A stretch of 64,000 nucleotides of DNA, taken from a bacterium (GTDB lineage: Bacteria > Krumholzibacteriota > Krumholzibacteriia > LZORAL124-64-63). The stretch spans positions 37,527 through 101,526 of the forward strand of contig JAAEOA010000188.1 of assembly GCA_024223715.1 (NCBI GenBank), in the 5' to 3' direction. The position numbers and the translations under genes were made by a program. How positions within the stretch are numbered: the stretch's first letter is position 1; each line of letters opens with the position of its first letter. The notes beneath the pieces are model-generated. The model was not told the origin of the DNA and did no database searches. It saw nothing but the letters and a program-made list of their open reading frames with translations. This document shows positions 55,407 to 64,000 of the stretch, piece by piece.

Positions 55407-56069
55407 TTAAGAGTCCCCACCCCGATAAACCTCCACCAATACCTTACTATCAAACATGGCCGCCGGGGAAATGACCTTTTCATCCTGTGGAGGATTACCG
55501 TTCCAGCGTTCATCAATTTTTTTGCGAACCACCGGGGAAGACAGGTCAAAGTCCCTGAGTTCCTGTAACTCTCCTATTCTCACACCCAAGCCCTGATAAT
55601 AAATTTTCCACACCAATTCGGAGCAATAAATCCGATCGTCGCTCCACTCAAAATACAGATCATAGTTCTTTCCGGCATAACTCTCACCCACCACCTTCAT
55701 GCGTTCAAGTGCCTGGGGAGTCAACACTTTCGAAGCATTGGACAAACGCTTTACAACATATTGGCCATTTTCTCCCCGGGCAATCCATTCCTTTAGCGGA
55801 GTTGCTTTTACGGGCGCAACGGCCTCAAACACGACAGCCTGGTCTTCACGGATAAATACGATTCCCATGTGGCTATATTTTGAATTAGTTGCCAACTGAA
55901 TAGCTTGGCTTTGGGATGACCTTGAAGTATGGAAAATTATATCGCCGTTTACAGGTTGATATTCTGACTCTGCATTGCACCCCAAAGACAGCAACATCAA
56001 AATGAAACAACCGGCGGTCAAGATTGCCTTAAAAATACTGTCCTCCCTGGAGGCGGGCGGAAAACCCAA
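55407..56069 (-). CDS. YiiX-like permuted NlpC/P60 cysteine hydrolase, lipoprotein
   Basis: 220 residues from the TTG at 56069, although the better ribosome site (GGAGG) lies 5 bases before an ATT at 56036, in frame, which would give a cleaner lipoprotein signal. The lipobox is SLGC. The enzyme core has GDIIFHTSRSSQS, KYSHMGIV with the His site, and YCSELVWKIYY with the Cys. YiiX-like enzymes are thought to process peptidoglycan peptides or lipid-linked substrates. It starts 10 bp after the ACT-domain gene. Confidence 0.86.
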   Translation of the reverse strand: MGFPPASREDSIFKAILTAGCFILMLLSLGCNAESEYQPVNGDIIFHTSRSSQSQAIQLATNSKYSHMGIVFIREDQAVVFEAVAPVKATPLKEWIARGENGQYVVKRLSNASKVLTPQALERMKVVGESYAGKNYDLYFEWSDDRIYCSELVWKIYYQGLGVRIGELQELRDFDLSSPVVRKKIDERWNGNPPQDEKVISPAAMFDSKVLVEVYRGGDS

Positions 56070-56079
56070 TGCTGAGCCA

Positions 56080-56463
56080 TTACTTCAACAATTCACGAGC
56101 CCTGTCCAAATCATCAACCCCAAAAACAAATTGATTGTTCTCTGCCGGGTATCCGAAATTAATTCCAATTCCATTTTCTGCAAGTGTCTTGCAAATATTC
56201 CCAAATGAACCAGGCTTACCGGTGACGCCTTTCTGGTCTTTATTGAGAACAAAAACTTCAGACACATCTCTGATTTTGACTTCCGAATTTTCCAAAACAT
56301 GACAGGCAGTCGTCACGTCATCAACTAAACAATGAATAACCATTTCCTCATCATTAGTTCCGAAGCACAGACCCTCAATGTTAACACCGGAGGCTCCCAG
56401 CATTTCGGCCATCAATGCCAGCTCGTTGGTATTTCCAGTCAGCTCTACACAAATATCCTTCAT
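56080..56463 (-). CDS. ACT-domain protein
   Basis: 127 residues from the ATG at 56463; a TTG two codons earlier is possible but neither has a strong ribosome site. Two ACT-like beta-alpha-beta repeats are visible (ELTGNTNELALMAEML and VTGKPGSFGNICKTLAENG). ACT domains bind amino acids in metabolic control. A stand-alone ACT protein of this kind is likely a small amino-acid sensor. Confidence 0.82.
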   Translation of the reverse strand: MKDICVELTGNTNELALMAEMLGASGVNIEGLCFGTNDEEMVIHCLVDDVTTACHVLENSEVKIRDVSEVFVLNKDQKGVTGKPGSFGNICKTLAENGIGINFGYPAENNQFVFGVDDLDRARELLK

Positions 56464-56558
56464 GTCCAATTCATCCCTGATTACAGTGACTGTACTTGGG
56501 CAAAAAACACCCGCTGGATCATTCAGTCATTTCCCGTCACTCAAAATTGTACCCGCCC

Positions 56559-57386
56559 TCATAGTTGCACATGAACCATGTTGTAAAAGCGAAAAAGACC
56601 TACAATTTTGATTTGCAGAATCTCCTTCTTACTAAAATCATTCCGGTCAGGCACTTTTGAAAGCATTGGGTAGTCTTCAATGACTTTGATTGTATCTACC
56701 CAAGTCCGAAGATTGGAAGCTCTTTTCAGATGCCACTTAATAAGGGCATCCATTCTGCTGTTTTTTAAGATATCCCTGTTCGTCCCCCATGCAACAAACC
56801 GTGACATCGAATCAAAGATAACATGGGAGGCCGGATAAATTTCAGCAAGTTTACGGAAGAGCGTTTCGACCTCCTGCTTTTCAAAGTAACACAGCACCCC
56901 AGCAGCCGTGAACATAATTGACCGTCCGTCTACCAACTGGGAAATGTCATCGATCCAGGTGAAATCAAAAATTGATTTGGCGATGGTCAATTCTCGTTCT
57001 GAATCGGGGATTAGCTTTTGCCGAAGTGCGACAACATCCGGAAGGTCGATATTGATCCACAGAGCAGACCCGTCATCAATTCGTTGAAAAGAAGTGTCCA
57101 AACCTGCACCAATGTTAACAACAACCGCTCTGGAATTATTCGTAAGAAACTCTTTTACAATGTTGTCGAAGTTGTAGGCACGGATAGCCCACACACCTTG
57201 ATGATCTGCCGCCGGCCCTTTTTCAATCTTGGAAAAATCATAGTCTATTCTCTCAATTATTTTTTTAGCACTGGGGTCGTATACGATGGGATGGCGTTTC
57301 CCTGTCTCAAAAGCTCTTGCCCACAGAGGCAACATCAAAGTCTCCTGAACTGCACCCAGCTCGACCTTGTTTGCCTGATTATTCAT
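56559..57386 (-). CDS. LCM/Tcmp-family SAM-dependent methyltransferase
   Basis: 275 residues from the ATG at 57386 (GGGAG upstream). It has VQETLMLPLWARAFET, VVVNIGAGLDTSFQRID (SAM site), NIDLPDVVALRQKLIP and IMFTAAGVLCYF, the leucine-carboxyl-methyltransferase-like fold. Substrate unknown. The upstream region contains the inverted-repeat element at 57412. Confidence 0.85.
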   Translation of the reverse strand: MNNQANKVELGAVQETLMLPLWARAFETGKRHPIVYDPSAKKIIERIDYDFSKIEKGPAADHQGVWAIRAYNFDNIVKEFLTNNSRAVVVNIGAGLDTSFQRIDDGSALWINIDLPDVVALRQKLIPDSERELTIAKSIFDFTWIDDISQLVDGRSIMFTAAGVLCYFEKQEVETLFRKLAEIYPASHVIFDSMSRFVAWGTNRDILKNSRMDALIKWHLKRASNLRTWVDTIKVIEDYPMLSKVPDRNDFSKKEILQIKIVGLFRFYNMVHVQL

Positions 57387-57411
57387 AGAATCTCCCGACC
57401 CATCATTGTTT

Positions 57412-57552
57412 GGGTTGTGCCCACGAGAATGTCGCTGGGTGCTTTTATACAAAAACAACCAGCATTGTTCAACCTAAAACACATAAATTTCCAGTGTTTA
57501 ATCAAAATTATGACCACATATTGAACCAGCGACATTCTTTTGGGCACAACCC
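57412..57552. repeat. 141-bp element with 27-bp inverted ends
   Basis: The left arm 57412-57438 and right arm 57526-57552 match in inverted orientation at 25 of 27 positions (GGGTTGTGCCC... and ...GGGCACAACCC). An inner small inverted repeat (AAACAC to GTGTTT) lies in the 87-bp centre. It resembles a miniature inverted-repeat element or a long hairpin; no target duplication or transposase is visible. Confidence 0.75.
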
Positions 57553-57617
57553 GGATTTTGGATGCCATTGGCAAAAAGCTGCTGGCACGGTTGGCAAGTT
57601 TGGAGAAATAGCTAGTT

Positions 57618-59186
57618 TTACTTTTTCTCCAACTCAACAAAAAATGGAAATTTGAAACCATCACCAACGGCACTTGCTTCGCCGACAAACTTTCCTTTGT
57701 GGTGTCTGAGCATTAATGAAATGTCATATTCCAGATTACGAGTGTCCCGGGTTTCTATTTTTCCGGCAAAACTGCCACTCAGGGTTCGGTAAGAAAATCT
57801 TACGCCATGAACGATAGTGTCAGGTTGATCAACATATCTTGGGTAAGCCAGTGTTTGAGCCGGTTCATCATTAAGTCTGACTTCGACACTGTCTTCGTTG
57901 GTAAAATTCAGAATCAAAGGGATCTTTTCCGTATCTGTCTGGATACTGCCTTGCCATTTTCCAGCCAATTTTGGAGTAACCGCAAACTCACTTTCAGGCG
58001 AATCGGCCGCCTCCATGGCTCCAATGAATTCCATTGCCGCACCCAAGAACCCTGGCTCCAGGAGATCCATAATTTGCATCACGTTCATCATTGACTGGCC
58101 ACCTGAAGCGTTCACCAGACAGGCAATAGCGGTGCCTGTCTCCGGTTGTAAGAGCAACATTGAGTTTGCGCCGGCTATCCGGCCATCAGAAATCAGGATT
58201 GTCTTTCCATTAAGTTCAAAAGAGCCCCATCCGTGGCTATACCTGTTATGACTGGGAAGTTCAGGGTTATCAGTCTCATGAATTTTGGCCAAAGCTTCGT
58301 TCCCAATTATTTTCGAATTAGCACCCATTGGCTCCAGGAGATGGAGCTGGGCATAAATAATTAGATCTTTAATACTGGTATACAATCCACCCCCGCCTTT
58401 GGGTCTGAAATCGATATTCCCATGGAGAAGTATTCCGTTCTCATCATAGCCTTTGGCCAATTTGGCTCGGTGACTGGAATCAAGTTCAACGGCAGAGTTG
58501 GTCATGCCCAGGGGTTTGAAAAACTCATATTCCATGAAGTCCGAAAATGTTTGCCCTGTTACTTTTCCGATCAACAATTCAGGATACGCAAAGGAAAGGT
58601 TTGAATAATTGAAAAACGTCCCAACCGGGAACATTACTACGCCATAGCGGGAAACCAATTCTTCGGTTGATAGTCTGGGTAAATTTTTACTGGTATTGGT
58701 CGACTGAAGGTATAAATGGCTTATGCCCCCTGTCATCGTCATCAGGTTTTTTACTTTTAGTTGATCGGCAGATCTGAAATTCCTGTTCGGTGCCAAGTCA
58801 CCCAGATATATGGATACTGGATCATTAAGTCGAATCTGGCCACGATCCACCAGGAGGGTCAACCCGGTGGCGGTTATCGACTTTGATAGAGAACCTACAG
58901 CATAAATGGTATTGATGGTTGCAGGAATCTGATTCTCCCGGTCAGCCCAGCCGAAGGCTTCTGACCACAATATTTTGCCTTCGCGCATCACGCCCACGGC
59001 AAGGGATGGAATTTCACCATTTTCAACACTGGAAATGATTCCGGCCCGTAAGTCGTCAAACAATACGTTCCGTTCACCTTCCGTTTTTTGTTCAGCCTGA
59101 CCGACAGTAATCGCCGGAACCAATAACTGAATCAGAACAATGAAAAAGAACTTTAGCGGCAGTCGGCCAAATGTTGTTGACTTCAT
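57618..59186 (-). CDS. Beta-lactamase-related serine hydrolase with C-terminal extension
   Basis: 522 residues from the ATG at 59186 (GGAGAAA upstream). A signal peptide precedes the hydrolase: GSLSKSITATGLTLLVDRG has SxxK and the YSN motif is in FFNYSNLSFAYPELLIG. The C-terminal 130 residues are a beta-barrel-like segment (LAGKWQGSIQTDTEKIP onward), as in DUF3471-type extensions. It is probably an exported enzyme similar to the hydrolase at 54280, without close visible identity. Confidence 0.9.
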   Translation of the reverse strand: MKSTTFGRLPLKFFFIVLIQLLVPAITVGQAEQKTEGERNVLFDDLRAGIISSVENGEIPSLAVGVMREGKILWSEAFGWADRENQIPATINTIYAVGSLSKSITATGLTLLVDRGQIRLNDPVSIYLGDLAPNRNFRSADQLKVKNLMTMTGGISHLYLQSTNTSKNLPRLSTEELVSRYGVVMFPVGTFFNYSNLSFAYPELLIGKVTGQTFSDFMEYEFFKPLGMTNSAVELDSSHRAKLAKGYDENGILLHGNIDFRPKGGGGLYTSIKDLIIYAQLHLLEPMGANSKIIGNEALAKIHETDNPELPSHNRYSHGWGSFELNGKTILISDGRIAGANSMLLLQPETGTAIACLVNASGGQSMMNVMQIMDLLEPGFLGAAMEFIGAMEAADSPESEFAVTPKLAGKWQGSIQTDTEKIPLILNFTNEDSVEVRLNDEPAQTLAYPRYVDQPDTIVHGVRFSYRTLSGSFAGKIETRDTRNLEYDISLMLRHHKGKFVGEASAVGDGFKFPFFVELEKK

Positions 59187-59422
59187 GTATTTCTCCAATG
59201 GTTAACAAATGATTGCTATTAATTGGACGAACCAGCATGGATTTGGTTACAAAAAACAAGACAACTTTTTTTCAATGCCTGCCGTTTACATTTTGTGAAT
59301 ACATCACCTCTGAGTTTTTGATAGCAGAATTACCCAACCAATAGTAGGATAAGAATCTTGGTTTAATAGTGATTTGACTGATTTTTGGCTCAGCAGTCGT
59401 TGGACCTTAAGAAGGGATTTTC

Positions 59423-61537
59423 GTGGCGCAGTTATTTCAAATCGGTTCATTCATAATCTCCCCCGATCTGAACCGAATAGAGGACCCTGTCAGCATAGCC
59501 CCACCGACGCAGGTCGAACCCAAAATCATGGATGTTCTTGTATGTCTGCACGATGCTGTCGGTGAGGTTGTTAGCCGAGAACAGATACTTGAACAGGTTT
59601 GGGGCGAAACAATTGTCGGCGACGATGTTCTGACCAGAGCTGTTGGACATTTACGCAAAACTTTGGGTGATGACCCCAGGCAACCTCAATTTATTGAAAC
59701 TATCCCTCGACGTGGATACCGTTTACTCGCGGATTCTGTCAGTATTCCAGATCAACCAACTTTTGTTCCGGAAGCAAAAACCGAGTCTTCCGGTACAGGC
59801 AATAAAAAGCATTTTCGGAGGCTTGTTGCAATAATATTCATTTTATTGGCCGCAACACTTTCAACTGTCGTTTTCCAGCAAAGGTTGGCCATAGCTAACC
59901 GCGTGGTCGTCCCCACTCGAGTTTTTCCAGTTACAAGTTTTGCCGGTAAAGAAGTGGATCCGGCAGTTAGCCCTGATGGGCTGCAGGTTGCCTTTTCTGC
60001 TCGCTTGTCAGAAACCGGCCCCTATAACATCCACATCACTGATCTGGAAAGTGGCCAAACCAGGCAATTAACTTTTGCCGACGCCAACTGTCAACATCCG
60101 GAATGGTCCCCCGACGGACTTAGCATTGCCTATACCAGCGAAGGCAAGAACTGTGGCTTTATGGTTATTCCAGCCGAAGGTGGGATACCGAACCTGATAA
60201 CACCCTGCGGTCATTTTTCTGAACACACCATGGCATGGACCAATGATTCCAAAAGCATTATTTTCGCCCATGAAGACGATCCAAGCTCAACGACCAGCCT
60301 GGTGATATTTGAATTGGCCACTGGCGCCACCAGGCAACTTACCCACCCAAGTGCGGACCATGCTGGCGATTTTGATCCAGCGGTTTCCCCATTGGGTGAC
60401 ACCGTTGCTTTTATTAGGGTCCGTACGAATGGTGCCCAGGACATTCATATCGTACCCCTGGCAGGTGGAACGGTCGAGCGACTTACTTTCGACAATCAGG
60501 CCCTTACGGGTCTGGACTGGACCGAAAACGGACAACACATTATTTATTCTTCTCAACGGGCAGGGCTGTTTAGCTTATGGCGTATTTCCGCCGAAGGTGG
60601 ATTGCCACAGCTGGTGCTTGGGGGCGGCAACAAAATCAAAGATCCTTCAACAGCCGACCGTGTCAGTATGGTCGCTTATGAAAACTGGATTTACGAAACA
60701 AATATCTGGCGTCTTCCCTTACTCACACCCGAAGAAGGTCAAATTCGAAAACCTGAACGCCTGATCCATTCAACGCAATGGGATTTGCAGCCGGCCTTTT
60801 CACCTGATGGTCGATCGGTGGCCTTTGTTTCCACGCGAAGTGGTGGCTGGCAAGTGTGGCTTGCCGAGGCTGATGGCGGCCATCCTCGACGGTTAACTAA
60901 TTTTGCCGATTCGCGAGTTGGTAGTCCCAGCTGGTCGCCTGATGGAACCCGACTGGCTTTCACGGTGCTGGTTGACGGTCAATCAGACATCTTTGTTATA
61001 CCTGTTGACGGTGGTGATGAATTCAATGTCACCAACAATCCGTTGGATGAATTGTCTCCATCCTGGTCTGCCAACAATGACCGTATCTACTTTACCTCTC
61101 GTCGTTCAGGCAACTGGGAGGTTTGGCAAGTGGCTCTTGAAGACGGCGAGCTAATTCAGATTACCGATAGTGGTGGTCTGGTCGCCCGCGAATCCCTGGA
61201 TGGAAAAAATTTGTATTTCAACCGATCCGGTTTGCACGGATTGTGGGAAATGCCCTTGAGCGGTGGGCAACCCAGGCAGGTCCTGACAGACCTTTCCCTT
61301 TGGGATCATGGAAATTGGGCTGTGGCCGAGACGGGAATTTTCTACGTTGATCAGGATTCCACCGGCGCCAGAGGTCTTTCCTTCTGGGAACGTACGACCG
61401 GACAAACCATGCGACTTGTTTCTGCCGATTCACTCAGTGGACAGGGAATATCAGTTAGTCCGGATGGCCGCTGGCTGGCCTTTTCGCGCTTTGACCGCGC
61501 CGAGTGTGATATCTTTGCCGCAGAAGGTTTACGTTAG
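59423..61537 (+). CDS. CadC-like winged-helix transmembrane regulator with PD40 propeller
   Basis: 704 residues from the GTG at 59423. Residues 1-105 are an OmpR/CadC-type winged helix (VVSREQILEQVWGETIVGDD, LTRAVGHLRKTLGDD, FIETIPRRGYRLL). One membrane helix (about 133-153) follows. The rest is a TolB-like PD40 propeller (AVSPDGLQVAFSA, PEWSPDGLSIAYTSEG, AFSPDGRSVAFVSTR, SWSPDGTRLAFT, SVSPDGRWLAFSR). It probably binds DNA in the cytoplasm and a ligand outside. The 11-bp repeat array just downstream is its likely target. Confidence 0.9.
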   Translation: MAQLFQIGSFIISPDLNRIEDPVSIAPPTQVEPKIMDVLVCLHDAVGEVVSREQILEQVWGETIVGDDVLTRAVGHLRKTLGDDPRQPQFIETIPRRGYRLLADSVSIPDQPTFVPEAKTESSGTGNKKHFRRLVAIIFILLAATLSTVVFQQRLAIANRVVVPTRVFPVTSFAGKEVDPAVSPDGLQVAFSARLSETGPYNIHITDLESGQTRQLTFADANCQHPEWSPDGLSIAYTSEGKNCGFMVIPAEGGIPNLITPCGHFSEHTMAWTNDSKSIIFAHEDDPSSTTSLVIFELATGATRQLTHPSADHAGDFDPAVSPLGDTVAFIRVRTNGAQDIHIVPLAGGTVERLTFDNQALTGLDWTENGQHIIYSSQRAGLFSLWRISAEGGLPQLVLGGGNKIKDPSTADRVSMVAYENWIYETNIWRLPLLTPEEGQIRKPERLIHSTQWDLQPAFSPDGRSVAFVSTRSGGWQVWLAEADGGHPRRLTNFADSRVGSPSWSPDGTRLAFTVLVDGQSDIFVIPVDGGDEFNVTNNPLDELSPSWSANNDRIYFTSRRSGNWEVWQVALEDGELIQITDSGGLVARESLDGKNLYFNRSGLHGLWEMPLSGGQPRQVLTDLSLWDHGNWAVAETGIFYVDQDSTGARGLSFWERTTGQTMRLVSADSLSGQGISVSPDGRWLAFSRFDRAECDIFAAEGLR

Positions 61538-61556
61538 GTTTTTAGTAGCCATATTC

Positions 61557-61622
61557 CCAAATAACAGACCTATCGGGCAAACCTCGGCCAAATTACAGCC
61601 AAACCTCGGCTTAACCTAGGCA
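61557..61622 (+). repeat. Tandem 11-bp repeat array upstream of DUF5916 gene
   Basis: Four successive 11-mers at 61579, 61590, 61601 and 61612 (AAACCTCGGCC, AAATTACAGCC, AAACCTCGGCT, TAACCTAGGCA), with a degraded related stretch from 61557. The perfect 10-bp unit AAACCTCGGC recurs 22 bp apart, i.e. two DNA turns. It lies between the winged-helix regulator and the DUF5916 gene and is a plausible operator. Confidence 0.6.
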
Positions 61623-61659
61623 CAAAAACTTTGTCAACAACGTAACCATTCGTGCGCCA

Positions 61660-61680
61660 GGGGCAGAATCCATTTGCCCC
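61660..61680 (+). other. Hairpin in the DUF5916 leader
   Basis: GGGGCA and TGCCCC form a 6-bp stem with a 9-base loop, 31 bases before the start codon at 61711. It could be part of the operator region or a leader hairpin. Confidence 0.35.
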
Positions 61681-61710
61681 AGCGATAAAATATCCACAGT
61701 GGAGGTTACG

Positions 61711-63909
61711 ATGAGATCCCTGTTAGGTTGGATGCCGGTTTGTGTAGTTTTATTTGCCTTTTCTCTTATTTGTAATAATGCCCAGGCCTCAGGGGTGTTT
61801 GTCCCGGCAAAAACCGTTGAGCCTGTAGTCCTTGACGGAAATCTGGACGACAAAATCTGGCAGGAAGCCATCCAATATGATGACTTTATCACTGCCAGTC
61901 CTGATGTTGGATTGAAACCAGCTCAATCTACCGTTGTGCAACTGGCTTATGATACAACCAACCTGTATTTTGCCATCCGGGCGTTTGATTCAGAGCCGGC
62001 CCTTATCAAATCGGCTTTAATGGGCTGGGATTCTCTTTACTCGGGAGATTATGTTGGTGTTTATGTGGACGCCCTGAATGATTCGCACGGTGCCTGGTGT
62101 TTTGTCGCCAATGCTCACGGCTCTCAAGGCGACTGCCTGGTTGGGCCCAGTGGCGATATGGATGTTGCCCCTGACAATACATGGCAGACAGCAGCCATGC
62201 GGGATTCCCTGGGCTATACCGTTGAGATGGCCATCCCATTACGCAGTTTACGGTTCCCTGAAGGACAAAAGGTCCAAATGGGAATTGGTTTCGAACGGCA
62301 CATAAGTCGTCGTACCGAATACTCGTATTATCCTGAATATCGACCTTATCGGGGAACAATTCCTTCACAATTGGCTCAGGCTGAATACGATGGGTTACAA
62401 TGGGAACGAACCTGGGAACTTTTGCCTTCCATCGTTCATACCGAACGCACGACCCGCCAGGGTGATGAACTTGTCCGACAAGATGATATATCCGGTACCC
62501 AAATTGGATTAACCAGTAAAACTGGAATTACGCCCACCATGACGTTGGACCTGGCCATTAATCCTGACTTCAGTCAGATCGAGGCTGACGCAGGACAAGT
62601 GGATCTGAATCTCCGATCATTGGTTTTTTACCCCGAAAAACGTCCCTTCTTTCAGGAAGGCAGCGACTACTTTAAAGTGGCGGCCACATCTGCCAGTGGC
62701 TTTGCCTCAGTAGTCCATACCCGACAAATAATTGACCCGCTAGTAGGTCTGCGTGTAACTGGAAAAGCTGGTCCAAAAAACGCCGTTGGAATAATATACG
62801 CCGAAGATGAGGCTCCCGGTATCTTGGACGACAGTGGCAAAAGAGCAATATTCGGAATCGCCCGCTATCAACGCCAAATTGGTGATGAAAGCTACTTCGG
62901 GGGTATATACTCCAGAAGAGACTATCGTGGGCGAGAAAACCAGGTTGCCGGTGTTGATGGTGTATGGCGAGTTTCCCAGTCCAACTCCCTTCAAGCCAAT
63001 TGTCTAATCTCCAGCACCAATGAAACGGGCATCTCGAATACCAACCGCGCCCACCACGTGGCCGGGTCCTGGCTATACCGTACTCGCACAAATTTTGTCC
63101 GAATACGAACTCATGATATTTCGAAAAATTTCGATCTCGATACAGGGTTTATGCTCCGCGATGGAAATTCCTATTTCCAGCCTTCGGTGCGGAGATTCTT
63201 TTATCCGGAAAGCTTTATTCAGAAAATTAGAGTGGGTTATTGGAGTTACATTATGAAAGATAAATACGAGGACTCCACCGAAAGTTGGCACAACTTTTTT
63301 GTCTGGTTTGATATGCCACGATCTTCCACCGTTGGATTTTATAAGTTCTTTGGCAATGAAGTTTTTGGTGGAGGAGATTTCGATGCTGATGGCTTTTATG
63401 CTACAGGCCGGAGTCAGGTAACCAAAACTTTGGGTTTATCAGTAGGATACCGCAGCGAAGGAGAACCCCGGTTCCTTCAGGAAAACCCTTACCAGGGCAA
63501 CCAGCATACTTCATGGGCAGGTTTGACATTCGAACCCGGCAAACACATTAAAACGGAATTGGATCTTAGAAAGCAGACTTTCACCCGCCATAGTGACGGA
63601 TCTCAAATATTCGATGATACCCTCCTGAGGTTTAAGGCCATCCTTCAAGTAACTCGCTGGTTCTCCCTGCGTGCAATTCTGGATTATCGCGAAACTGATG
63701 AAACGGGCGAGCCCCTGAATCAAAAAATCCAGGGCGAATTTCTGGCCAGTTTCAATTATTTGCCAGGTACGGTGATTTATGCCGGTTATGGCTCAATATA
63801 TCGGTCAGGTGCCACCCTTTCGGAGGAAATGAATCCGCAGCGTAGCAGCGATATGTTGGAAACCGGTCGCAGCATATTCTTCAAGGCATCCTACAACTGG
63901 AGGATCTAG
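61711..63909 (+). CDS. DUF5916 protein with carbohydrate-binding-type N-terminal domain
   Basis: 732 residues from the ATG at 61711 (GGAGG upstream). A signal peptide is followed by a family-9-type carbohydrate-binding domain (VVLDGNLDDKIWQEA, YDTTNLYFAIRAFD, YTVEMAIPLRSLRF) and a long C-terminal beta-barrel (DLAINPDFSQIEADAGQVDLN, FYPEKRPFFQEGSDYF), the DUF5916 layout. Such proteins are outer-membrane or surface proteins; enzyme activity is unknown. The next gene starts at the base after its stop. Confidence 0.9.
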   Translation: MRSLLGWMPVCVVLFAFSLICNNAQASGVFVPAKTVEPVVLDGNLDDKIWQEAIQYDDFITASPDVGLKPAQSTVVQLAYDTTNLYFAIRAFDSEPALIKSALMGWDSLYSGDYVGVYVDALNDSHGAWCFVANAHGSQGDCLVGPSGDMDVAPDNTWQTAAMRDSLGYTVEMAIPLRSLRFPEGQKVQMGIGFERHISRRTEYSYYPEYRPYRGTIPSQLAQAEYDGLQWERTWELLPSIVHTERTTRQGDELVRQDDISGTQIGLTSKTGITPTMTLDLAINPDFSQIEADAGQVDLNLRSLVFYPEKRPFFQEGSDYFKVAATSASGFASVVHTRQIIDPLVGLRVTGKAGPKNAVGIIYAEDEAPGILDDSGKRAIFGIARYQRQIGDESYFGGIYSRRDYRGRENQVAGVDGVWRVSQSNSLQANCLISSTNETGISNTNRAHHVAGSWLYRTRTNFVRIRTHDISKNFDLDTGFMLRDGNSYFQPSVRRFFYPESFIQKIRVGYWSYIMKDKYEDSTESWHNFFVWFDMPRSSTVGFYKFFGNEVFGGGDFDADGFYATGRSQVTKTLGLSVGYRSEGEPRFLQENPYQGNQHTSWAGLTFEPGKHIKTELDLRKQTFTRHSDGSQIFDDTLLRFKAILQVTRWFSLRAILDYRETDETGEPLNQKIQGEFLASFNYLPGTVIYAGYGSIYRSGATLSEEMNPQRSSDMLETGRSIFFKASYNWRI

Positions 63910-64000
63910 ATGATGACGATTACCCGGAGTGTCAGCGCGTTCGTTCTGTGTCTCGCAGTGTTGCCGCTTTGCGCTACCGCTGGCGCACCGAAGCGATTGA
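63910..64000 (+). CDS. Start of an exported protein (cut by the window edge)
   Basis: 30 codons read to the window end. The N-terminus MMTITRSVSAFVLCLAVLPL then CATAGA looks like a signal peptide. A GGAGG site lies inside the end of the preceding gene, whose stop directly abuts this start. The rest is outside the window, so identity is unknown. Confidence 0.6.
   Translation, partial: MMTITRSVSAFVLCLAVLPLCATAGAPKRL

Noticed and set aside
57412..57552. Integron attC site
   Set aside because: The length fits, but the terminal sequences do not match the RYYYAAC/GTTRRRY core sites and no other copies or integrase are seen in the window.
1..64000. CRISPR array, rRNA operon, intact insertion sequence or prophage
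   Set aside because: None of the expected repeats, conserved RNA segments, transposases or phage structural genes were found on either strand.

Overview
This window looks like a chromosomal segment from an uncultured or poorly sampled Gram-negative bacterium of roughly balanced base composition. Four things point that way: a 16-stranded-type outer-membrane porin, several lipoproteins, big secreted proteins ending in the FlgD-Ig-like domain (NPFNP near its start, SSGVY/SSGMY near its end), and a DUF5916 surface protein. That mix is typical of FCB-superphylum lineages such as Krumholzibacteriota, Latescibacterota or Eisenbacteria. The phylum is inference; no rRNA, tRNA, CRISPR, phage or intact insertion sequence was seen.

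Layout. 0-9 kb: thioredoxin-like gene overlapping an RluA pseudouridine synthase/RlmI-like methyltransferase fusion; a TauE/DsbD_2-type membrane protein operon; ettA with a membrane protein carrying a degenerate sulfatase-modifying-factor tail; a DinB protein; two exported proteins sharing a C-terminal tail. 9-19 kb: envelope and secretion block (M14 peptidase, SGNH-like and CotH/lamin-tail secreted proteins, porin, GIN-domain protein, second DinB). 19-23.4 kb: M28 lipoprotein overlapping ovoA (ovothiol synthesis). 23.6-31.3 kb: a tight redox/H2 operon: rex, an H-cluster-domain histidine kinase, a receiver-histidine kinase, then hydG, hydF, hydE. No catalytic hydrogenase lies here, so the maturases may serve the sensor as well as enzymes encoded elsewhere. 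31.3-44.5 kb: large propeller hybrid kinase, DUF523, TylF-like methyltransferase, glutamine synthetase, STAS protein, DUF418-like membrane protein, AlkD-like protein, and a secreted CapA/PKD/FlgD protein. 44.5-59.2 kb: nearly all minus-strand, many small unrelated housekeeping/accessory genes, two gene relics (aquaporin, arylamine N-acetyltransferase) and a 141-bp inverted-repeat element. 59.4-64 kb: CadC-like winged-helix/PD40 regulator, a tandem 11-bp repeat array, a DUF5916 protein, and the start of another exported protein.

Most notable observations: the sensory H-cluster kinase embedded with Rex and the maturases (relay cysteine replaced by serine); a tandem-duplicated adenylate kinase whose second half has lost its P-loop lysine; an 11-bp repeat array between a winged-helix regulator and its likely target; three copies of a 13-bp GTATAC-N-GTATAC element inside coding sequence; two relics that kept both ends but lost the middle; a porin leader with a non-ATG start; and a probable ATT start codon.
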